From Paracoccaceae bacterium (lineage in GTDB: Bacteria; Pseudomonadota; Alphaproteobacteria; Rhodobacterales; Rhodobacteraceae), in the NCBI GenBank assembly GCA_002402045.2, contig NVUX02000020.1, forward strand, positions 1 to 33,437: a stretch of DNA of 33,437 nt. The letters run 5' to 3'. The translations under genes were made by a program, and so were the position numbers. Shown here one piece after another: positions 1-6,004 of this stretch (position 1 is the stretch's first letter; the number at the start of each line of letters is the position of its first letter). Under the pieces are notes generated by a model, which saw nothing but the letters and a program-made list of their open reading frames with translations, did no database searches and was not told where the DNA came from.

Positions 1-128
1 AACCCCAACGCAAGCAAAGCCAATAGACGAGCTCGCTATATGAGAGCATCTCGCCTATCGGCTTTGCTCCTCAAAGGTGGGTCAGTTTTAAATGCCAAAA
101 CCGGGTCAGTTTTAAACGCTCATTGACA
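1..128. mobile_element. Terminal end of an IS21-family-like insertion sequence (partial)
   Basis: A 14-base direct repeat, GGGTCAGTTTTAAA, occurs at 79-92 and again at 103-116, a 24-base period. The segment ends in TGACA at 124-128, so read inward from the other strand the end begins TGTCA. Subterminal repeats of this kind and a TG...CA boundary are typical of IS21-family ends. The boundary coincides with the point where the neighbouring integrase loses its reading frame, which supports an insertion there. No transposase gene is visible because the element continues to the left of the window. The family call rests on recognising the repeat style, not on a search. Confidence 0.6.
13..68. repeat. 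Imperfect inverted repeat inside the IS end
   Basis: The 14-base arm at 13-26 (AGCAAAGCCAATAG) is complementary to 55-68 (CTATCGGCTTTGCT) with one mismatch. A short inner stem, CGAG 28-31 with CTCG 50-53, would extend the hairpin. It could be a terminator or protective structure at the end of the IS. There is no T-run beside it on either side, so its role is open. Confidence 0.45.
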
Positions 129-1059
129 CTTCCTCTGCTAAAATTCGATTGAACTGCTTTTTGTGATCAACAGGGAACAGACGGTCGGTCGGTTCCGGTT
201 GATTGCGTTCAATCATCCGCTCAAAAGGTCGAACAGCACCCGTGGTGCTTTTACAATACCCAACCCCGCGCTTGCCGCGTACTTCAATTTCGAGGATCGT
301 CTCGCCGGTGGCGTCGTCTTCTACGATCTCGATATCCCGGTATTCAAGCCAGTTGGCTTCGTCAGGACGAATTCCGGTATTTGCCATAAACAGTATTTTG
401 TCGTGCAGTTGCGCGGCCAGCCGTTTGTGTTTTTCACCTACCGCTTTGCGCATATTCCTGCGCGTAGCTTCATACAGCTGCTTATATTCATCCGGTGAAA
501 ACCACGCTCGATGAACGATCTTGCCCGAAGATCGATAGGGCGTAGTGATATCGGGCAAGTGCGCCAGCCAGCCATGGCGAATTGCTGTTTTCAGCACCAA
601 CCTTAGTGTGACGGTTTCATGGTGCAAGGTGCTCCTTGAAGGGGTCTTTTTGCCTTCAACCTTTTTCAGCCGTTCAATTCGGTATTCCTGCACTGCGCCA
701 GCCGTGACTTGAGATATTCCCATTTTTCCGAAGAAGGGAATAAGGTGCAACCGGCAACGCCGATAGTGATCTTTCACCCAACGCTCGTTGCGCTCTCCCT
801 CTGTGAGGACGTCATACTCGTGCATGAAGCTTTTGGCTGCATCAGCAAAAGTTTTCTCGTTGTGCAGCTCACCGGCGCGATGCTTACCGCGCAGTTCAAG
901 ATACCAGTCCTCTGCAAACTCCTTTGCATGGGACAGGCTTTCCTCTTTTGTCGAGGTTCTGTGATTCTTCCCGTTCAAAAACGTCGAACACTGCCAAAAC
1001 CTACTGTTTTCACGTTTATAAACATGAACTTTGTCGCCCAATATCTGATGATTTGCCAT
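112..1059 (-). pseudogene. Tyrosine-type integrase, C-terminally truncated by the IS
   Basis: This is a phage/island-type tyrosine site-specific recombinase broken by an insertion. The 315-residue reading frame has an N-terminal arm-binding region, a SAM-like core-binding domain (about residues 70-170) and the start of the catalytic domain, including the first catalytic arginine in the motif TGIRPDE. The second-half box (HxxR), the H/W residue and the nucleophilic tyrosine near the C-terminus are absent. The last residues (VSMSV) are encoded by the adjoining IS end. Family members of this type usually run roughly 60-90 residues longer. A GGAG ribosome binding site lies at 1067-1070, seven bases before the ATG. 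The gene reads away from the adjacent tRNA-Trp, the usual arrangement for a tRNA-integrated element. Without the tyrosine it should be inactive. Confidence 0.85.
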
Positions 1060-1081
1060 TGTTCAGCTCCAGTGCCCTACA

Positions 1082-1110
1082 TGTGTGAAAGTGTGTAAGG
1101 ACTGTGTAAG
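1082..1110. repeat. Three phased short repeats between integrase and tRNA; candidate integrase arm sites
   Basis: The related octamers TGTGTGAA (1082-1089), TGTGTAAG (1092-1099) and TGTGTAAG (1103-1110) recur at 10- and 11-base steps, about one helical turn. They sit between the integrase start and the tRNA 3' end, where arm-type integrase binding sites are expected. The assignment is inference. Confidence 0.4.
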
Positions 1111-1172
1111 CGTATTTCGCGAGAATCTCTGCGTCAAGCCTTTCGCTAAGCTGTTGATATTGCTGAAAACAC

Positions 1173-1248
1173 TGGCAGGGGCTAAGAGACTCGAACTCTT
1201 GACCTACGGTTTTGGAGACCGTCGCTCTACCAACTGAGCTAAACCCCT
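1173..1248 (-). tRNA. tRNA-Trp (anticodon CCA)
   Basis: The reverse strand folds into a complete 76-base tRNA. The acceptor stem is AGGGGTT with AGCCCCT (one G-U pair). The D stem is GCTC/GAGC, the anticodon stem ACGGT/ACCGT with loop CTCCAAA, and the T stem AAGAG/CTCTT with loop TTCGAGT. The anticodon is CCA, which reads UGG (Trp). The discriminator base is G and the 3' CCA is encoded (complement of 1173-1175). The 3' half is the probable attachment core for the element carrying the truncated integrase. In many alphaproteobacteria this tRNA is followed by secE-nusG; here the integrase follows instead. Confidence 0.97.
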
Positions 1249-1261
1249 TTAGTGCAGCGGT

Positions 1262-1290
1262 TGGATAGCGCGTGTGGTGCGCTGATGCAA
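1262..1290 (-). promoter_or_regulatory. Sigma-70-like promoter for tRNA-Trp
   Basis: On the minus strand TTGCAT (complement of 1285-1290) and TATCCA (complement of 1262-1267) are separated by exactly 17 bases. The -10 box ends 13 bases before the mature tRNA 5' end. It lies in the short gap between the upstream glycosyltransferase stop and the tRNA, so the tRNA has its own start point. Confidence 0.55.
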
Positions 1291-1303
1291 GCGGGGAAAT
1301 GGT

Positions 1304-3760
1304 TTAAAGCAGGGATTTGATGAAGGCTGTGGCGTTTTGGCGCCAGCGGTCGGGCTTGCCAGACGCCTTTGGGGCTATGCGGGTTAGCTGGCTGCGGTCA
1401 GTGTCAAGGCGGGTGAGCGCAGCAATGGCCTCAGGCACCACGTTGGTGGGGTTAAGCAGAAAGCCGGTTTCACCGTCGGTAATTGCTTCATTCACCGCGC
1501 CGACATTGCTTGCCAGCACCACCACACCCGCGCGCTGGGCTTCCAAAATGGTGAGCGGCAGGCCTTCGTCTCGTGAGGGGATTATAAGCACATCAATCGA
1601 CGCGTAAAACGCATCTAGATCGGAGCGGGATTTTATCGGGGGCTGGGGTGATAGCCAATCGGGGATGTGCACGGGCTTGCCCAGTACTTCGCCGCCGCAA
1701 ATTGAAAATTCGAATTTTCCGCGCAGGGCCTCTGCGATTTCAATAAACCGGTCAACTTGTTTTTGTGGGTCAAATCGGCCCAGAAACCCCACCTTTAGCG
1801 GGCCAGCGGTCGCGGATCGGTTCTGCGCTGCGCCCTCATATCCCGGCCCATTGGGCAGGGGCAAAAGCTTGGATTCCGGCACGCCGAGCGCTGCCATCCG
1901 CGTTGCGAGCTGCACTGAGCAGGTTAGAACCTTGTCAAACAGCCCTTCATAGCCGAGCGTAATATAAGGGGTGCCACGGCTGCGGCCATAGGCTGTGCTA
2001 TCGGTGATATGCTCCCATGAACAAAGGCGAATGCCGCGGGCGCGTAGCTCCACCAGCTCGTGGTTCAGCACCCCTGCGCCGCAATTCACCACCACGTCCA
2101 TTTGGGTCAGGGGGCCGAGCATATCGCCCATCAGCATTTCGCCGGGGTGCTCGGCATCATTGGTGCCCATATAGCGCGAGCCACCCCATTCGCGCAGGGC
2201 AGCGTTTTTCAAAATCCAGATTTTCTCAAAGGGCGCAAACATCCAATCGGCGGCGTTGATATCATCAATACCGTAAACAAACAGGTGGCAAGTTATGCCT
2301 TGCTTTGAAAGGGCTGCCGCCAATGCCACGAGGCATTTTTCAACGCCGCCAAACTGAAAAACCTGAATGGCAAAGCCCACATGTGGCCCTTGCCCGAGCG
2401 GGCTAAGCGCGGGCCGCCCGCCGGCGTTGCAGGTTGCTACGTCTTTGGCGATGGGGGCGAAAACCGGGCTGCGCCAGTTGGCATATTGCCGGAAAGGCAC
2501 AGAGGCCATGGGAGATACCAGCAGCGCGCCAATCGCGTCCATCAGCGCGTCCATCGGCGCACCAACAAGGGCCGTTGGGCTTTCTATTTGCACGTCTAGC
2601 GGCAGCACCGTAACGCCCTCAATGAGGTAGCTGATAATCGGGGCCATGTCGTCTTTATCCAGCGCGGCATTCAGGTGGTGCGTGGAAAGCGCAATCATAT
2701 CGGCTTCCAGCAGCCGTGTGCCGTCATCCGCAACCTTGCCGTGGGCGCGGATGGAGAGCGGCCCATCTGTAATACTCACCACCGCAACGGGGGCATGCCG
2801 AAGAGCGCCTTCGATTTGGTAAAACAGGCTGTCTAGGATTTTGGCATTCGCCATGGCATCCACGGCTTCTTGGCTGCAAAACACAAGCACCGGTGGAAAG
2901 CGGCTTTCGGCGGGGTTGGCGCGGTGGTGGAAGGCCTCTGCGACGAACTCATCGGTGCTGATCTCGCGCGCCGTTTCAGGGTGGGCGCCAATGCGGATGC
3001 GCCCATCGGTGGTGATAATGGCAAAGCGCGGATACTCTTTATTCCACGCGTCAGGCAGGCGATGAGTGCCATAAAGCCAGCTATGCTTGGCGCGGAGTTG
3101 CCCGCGCAGCAGCACATCTTTTCGGTTAGCCCCTGAAACCATTGATTCAGGCCGTTTGCGATAGCGAAAAAAGCTCTCGATCACGGGGTGGCCGATAAAG
3201 CCGTGCTTGACCGCGCCGAGCCAGAAATCCCAATCTTCAAAGCCCTGCTTGAAATTGGTATCAAAGCGCAGGCCGCTGTCAAAGACCTCGCGGCGCACAA
3301 GGCTACCTGCATCAGAACAATTGATAGAGGCCAGCCGCGAAAGCGCCCAGCTATTGCCGTTGGAGTAGTTGACCTCCATGCCAAACATATCGACCTGCGG
3401 GTAAAACCAGCCGTAATCCGGCTCGGTGTCCAGCAGCTTTTCAAATAGCTGAAAGGCGTGCGGGTCGAGCATGTTATCCGCGTCGAGAAAGAACACGCCG
3501 CGGCAGCTCGGGTTTTTTAGCGCCTGCTCAATGCCGGTATTGCGCGCCGCACTCAGGCCTTGGTTGGTCTGCGTCAGAAGCGTGATTTCTGGGTGCGCGG
3601 CCGCCCAGCCCTCAAGGCTTTGGCGGGTTTGTACAAGGTCACAGCCATCATTCACCAGAATGATCTCGGCCACCGGGCCGCCCACTTGCGCAAGGCAAGA
3701 AAGCACCGCCTCGTCTACTAGCACCGGATGGTGCCAGACAGGTATAACCACCGCGATCAT
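1304..3760 (-). CDS. Two-domain glycosyltransferase (GT2 + GT4)
   Basis: This 818-residue protein joins two different glycosyltransferase folds. The N-terminal GT2 (GT-A) domain spans about residues 1-230. It begins MIAVVIPVWH, has VNDG at 36-39 and the metal-binding DAD at 93-95. The C-terminal GT4 (GT-B) domain spans about 440-818. It has VGFLGRFDPQKQ, the nucleotide-sugar-binding region, and the EX7E pair E732/E740 in EGLPLTILE. The roughly 200-residue middle region is unassigned. No membrane segment or signal peptide is seen, so it probably acts in the cytoplasm, making or extending a surface glycan by two successive transfers. It starts three bases after the stop of the 385-residue gene and is surely co-transcribed with it. 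The donor and acceptor sugars cannot be told from sequence. Confidence 0.88.
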   Translation of the reverse strand: MIAVVIPVWHHPVLVDEAVLSCLAQVGGPVAEIILVNDGCDLVQTRQSLEGWAAAHPEITLLTQTNQGLSAARNTGIEQALKNPSCRGVFFLDADNMLDPHAFQLFEKLLDTEPDYGWFYPQVDMFGMEVNYSNGNSWALSRLASINCSDAGSLVRREVFDSGLRFDTNFKQGFEDWDFWLGAVKHGFIGHPVIESFFRYRKRPESMVSGANRKDVLLRGQLRAKHSWLYGTHRLPDAWNKEYPRFAIITTDGRIRIGAHPETAREISTDEFVAEAFHHRANPAESRFPPVLVFCSQEAVDAMANAKILDSLFYQIEGALRHAPVAVVSITDGPLSIRAHGKVADDGTRLLEADMIALSTHHLNAALDKDDMAPIISYLIEGVTVLPLDVQIESPTALVGAPMDALMDAIGALLVSPMASVPFRQYANWRSPVFAPIAKDVATCNAGGRPALSPLGQGPHVGFAIQVFQFGGVEKCLVALAAALSKQGITCHLFVYGIDDINAADWMFAPFEKIWILKNAALREWGGSRYMGTNDAEHPGEMLMGDMLGPLTQMDVVVNCGAGVLNHELVELRARGIRLCSWEHITDSTAYGRSRGTPYITLGYEGLFDKVLTCSVQLATRMAALGVPESKLLPLPNGPGYEGAAQNRSATAGPLKVGFLGRFDPQKQVDRFIEIAEALRGKFEFSICGGEVLGKPVHIPDWLSPQPPIKSRSDLDAFYASIDVLIIPSRDEGLPLTILEAQRAGVVVLASNVGAVNEAITDGETGFLLNPTNVVPEAIAALTRLDTDRSQLTRIAPKASGKPDRWRQNATAFIKSLL

Positions 3761-3763
3761 CTG

Positions 3764-4921
3764 CTATTCCGCCATGGGGATAATCTCGACACCCCGCAAA
3801 AATACGCTGACCAACGGCGAGGCGGCGCGCAGTTTAAAGTGCAAATCCACCTTGCCGGCCTCGGTGACAAACAGGTCACATTGCACATGGGATTGTGGCG
3901 GCAGCATATTGCGCCGCGCCACTTCGCCTTCGGTGGTTGCGAGGGAAAGCGTCACCGGCTCTGGCCCAAAGTTTTGGGTGTAAGCGGCGATATTGGCCGC
4001 GCTTGGCACCTCAATCCCGCGAAACACAAAATCCATTTTGCCGTCATGCCCGGGGTGGAGCGAATAAGCATCACGCCCGCTCATCAGCTTGGCGGTGCCA
4101 CCTTGCACCTCTGGTTCGGGCAGTGCTGAGGCGGGCAGCACAAAGCGCTGGCCCCGTGGCTCCATTTCAGGAATGCGACAGCCCGGCAGCCCTTTCCACA
4201 CCCGCAGCGCCAGCGGGGCCTTGACCCCGGTCGCGTGCATATATTCGAGCGGGATCGGCAGGCTTAACCCCATCTGAAAATCCACCTCCAAGCGGATTAT
4301 CACATCCTCGGCCAGCCCCGAAAGCGGCAGAGGCAACATGGCCCGCACCCAGCCCTCGCCTATGGGCTCCAGCGCGATCTTGTCGCAAAAATCCGGTCCG
4401 GTCAGGCGGCTAATGCGTAGCCATCCGCTGCCAGCACCCGTCGCCCAAATATCTATGGCCACCAGCCCAATGGAGCCAACAGGCAAGCGCTGGGCCACCT
4501 CACCTGAAACCGTGCCCTCGGCAGGCTCCCATGCGCGCGCGCAGGTGAATGTAGGCGCAAAAGCCGCATTCAAAAAATCCTCTGTCTCGGCAAAGCTTTG
4601 CTGAAGCCGCATATAATCTTGCCGAAGCGCGGCCGCTTCTGCGCGCAAAGCCGCTGCGGTGTTTTTCTCGCGCACCAAGGCTGCATTTAAAGCGGCCTCC
4701 ACGCTTTTCACCACCTCAACGCCGCTTGCGTCGAGAAATCTCGCCAAAGCGCTGCCTTTAAACGTAGCTGCATCTTTAGCACTGACCACCGCGCAAACCG
4801 GCAATGCCCCCTCCCAGAGGATATTGTCAGCTTTAAGCCACGGCGCTAAAGCGATTGTTTCGACCCTATCAAGCACGACATTATCGCTCGCCAGCACGCG
4901 ACTCACATTTTTTTGCGCCAT
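3764..4921 (-). CDS. Unrecognised protein co-transcribed with the GT2-GT4 glycosyltransferase
   Basis: I do not recognise this 385-residue protein with confidence. Residues about 80-125 form an Ala/Glu/Arg-rich helical stretch that looks like a coiled coil. The rest alternates short hydrophobic stretches with Gly/Pro turns and looks like two beta-sandwich-type modules. No signal peptide, transmembrane segment or nucleotide-binding motif is visible. A strong ribosome binding site (AGGAGG, complement of 4931-4936) precedes the ATG by about nine bases. It is the first gene of a two-gene leftward operon, with only three bases separating it from the glycosyltransferase. A structural or carbohydrate-binding helper for glycan synthesis is a reasonable guess from context only. 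Confidence 0.8.
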   Translation of the reverse strand: MAQKNVSRVLASDNVVLDRVETIALAPWLKADNILWEGALPVCAVVSAKDAATFKGSALARFLDASGVEVVKSVEAALNAALVREKNTAAALRAEAAALRQDYMRLQQSFAETEDFLNAAFAPTFTCARAWEPAEGTVSGEVAQRLPVGSIGLVAIDIWATGAGSGWLRISRLTGPDFCDKIALEPIGEGWVRAMLPLPLSGLAEDVIIRLEVDFQMGLSLPIPLEYMHATGVKAPLALRVWKGLPGCRIPEMEPRGQRFVLPASALPEPEVQGGTAKLMSGRDAYSLHPGHDGKMDFVFRGIEVPSAANIAAYTQNFGPEPVTLSLATTEGEVARRNMLPPQSHVQCDLFVTEAGKVDLHFKLRAASPLVSVFLRGVEIIPMAE

Positions 4922-5071
4922 ATCTAGCCGCCTCCTTTTGCCATACCAGCGATTTCCACCACTTTAAGACACCCCCTGAAAAACGCAATCACCCTTGGTG
5001 GCTTCTTTAAGCATCCCTTGTGGATTTGGGGGTAAGACCATTAAATATAAGCAAAATCACCAACTCTGCTC

Positions 5072-5100
5072 TTGAATTAATGAACACCCCAAATTAATAA
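5072..5100 (+). promoter_or_regulatory. Candidate promoter for the rightward glycan operon
   Basis: TTGAAT (5072-5077) and TAATAA (5095-5100) are separated by 17 bases. They lie in the 207-base AT-rich divergent region between the leftward 385-residue gene and the rightward transthyretin-like genes. A purine-rich ribosome binding site (AGGACGGGGG) follows just before the ATG at 5129. The same region must also hold the leftward promoter, for which I saw no convincing pair of boxes. Confidence 0.4.
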
Positions 5101-5128
5101 TTGCAAAGAAACAGGACGGGGGCAAATA

Positions 5129-5503
5129 ATGGCAATGCTGGCGATTGAAATAGTAGACTCAACTTCGGGCAAAATGGCCGAGGACGTTCAGGTTCAGGTT
5201 CGTAAAATTGTGGATGACGAATGGAAAGACTTTCCTGAGGCGACGACTGATGTCAGTGGCCATGCGGTTTTGTTTGCAAAGGACGACATTAAAGACGGTG
5301 GTTATTTTGAGATACTGGTTTGCCTTGGAGCGTATTTTGACCAAACCGGCCACGCGCTTCCGCAATATAAACTGGTAGATATTGTGCCCCTGCGCTTTGG
5401 CCTAGAACCAGCGCAGAGCAACATCACATTGCGCATGTCGGCTACACCACATAGTTACAGCGCCGATTTTTCGGCTCAAATAAAACGCCTGAACCTCGTT
5501 TAG
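5129..5503 (+). CDS. Transthyretin/HIUase-fold protein, catalytically dead (copy 1)
   Basis: The 124-residue protein follows the 5-hydroxyisourate hydrolase (HIUase)/transthyretin pattern along its whole length. It has an N-terminal strand ending in D10, a W32 strand, TTDVSGH at 39-45 (family TDxxGR), the GGYFEI...LGAYF edge, the VDIVPLRF strand (family FPEIPVEF) and a C-terminal HSYS strand (family YGYS). Every HIUase catalytic feature is changed: the N-terminal His is E7, the Arg after TDxxG is H45, the His of the YHVPL strand is missing, and the terminal YRGS is replaced by an unrelated 12-residue tail. It cannot be expected to act on hydroxyisourate. It has no signal peptide. It is first in a row with a paralogue 21 bases downstream and glycosyltransferases beyond, so a binding or structural role in glycan assembly is the best contextual guess. 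Confidence 0.75.
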   Translation: MAMLAIEIVDSTSGKMAEDVQVQVRKIVDDEWKDFPEATTDVSGHAVLFAKDDIKDGGYFEILVCLGAYFDQTGHALPQYKLVDIVPLRFGLEPAQSNITLRMSATPHSYSADFSAQIKRLNLV

Positions 5504-5524
5504 GCTCCTACTGAAAGTATGCCG

Positions 5525-5875
5525 ATGGCCCAGCTGACCCTTAATCTTTTTGACGCAACCCGTGGCGTGATGATCACAAATGTCGATATCGAAATCCAAA
5601 AAATTTACGATGGCAGCTGGCGGACCATTGCTGAGCTGGTTAGCGATTTGAACGGTGATATTTCGGTAAGTGCAGAAGATGTTGATGGTGATCTCAGCGG
5701 CTATTATGAAGCCACCATACATGTTGGCAGCTATTTTTTGAGCGCCGGCTATACCCTGCCAACGCTTAAGTTTATTGATGTTGTCCCGATCCGGTTTGGC
5801 ATATCTGAAGCGGATGCTGATACCGCGATCACGGTCTCGATTACGCCGTATGGATATACCTTTTTGGCAAAATAA
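5525..5875 (+). CDS. Transthyretin/HIUase-fold protein, catalytically dead (copy 2)
   Basis: This 116-residue paralogue aligns with the preceding protein without gaps over at least the first 45 residues (shared D10, T12, G14, W32, D41, G44) and again through VDVVPIRFG. I chose the ATG at 5525 rather than the one at 5519: MAQLTLNLFD then lines up exactly with MAMLAIEIVD of copy 1, and GAAAG at 5513-5517 is well spaced. The C-terminal strand reads TPYGYTF, close to the family's QYGYST, but ends LAK instead of YRGS. HIUase catalytic positions are N7 (for His) and D45 (for Arg), and the second His is absent. The fold is likely the transthyretin beta-sandwich, which normally assembles as dimers or tetramers, so the two copies could form a mixed complex. 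Function is unknown. Confidence 0.75.
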   Translation: MAQLTLNLFDATRGVMITNVDIEIQKIYDGSWRTIAELVSDLNGDISVSAEDVDGDLSGYYEATIHVGSYFLSAGYTLPTLKFIDVVPIRFGISEADADTAITVSITPYGYTFLAK

Positions 5876-6004
5876 AAAAAGGCAGCTGCGCGTGCTGATG
5901 CCCTTGAGTAAACGGGATTAAAACCTTTTTGGGTATAAAAAGATTGCAACCGCGTGAAAATATGGTCAGTTTAGCGCGCAATACTTGTAACGAAAGCCAG
6001 CGCC

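Noticed and set aside
5129-5875. Annotation as functional 5-hydroxyisourate hydrolases
   Set aside because: The fold pattern fits, but the catalytic His, Arg, second His and YRGS are all missing in both copies.
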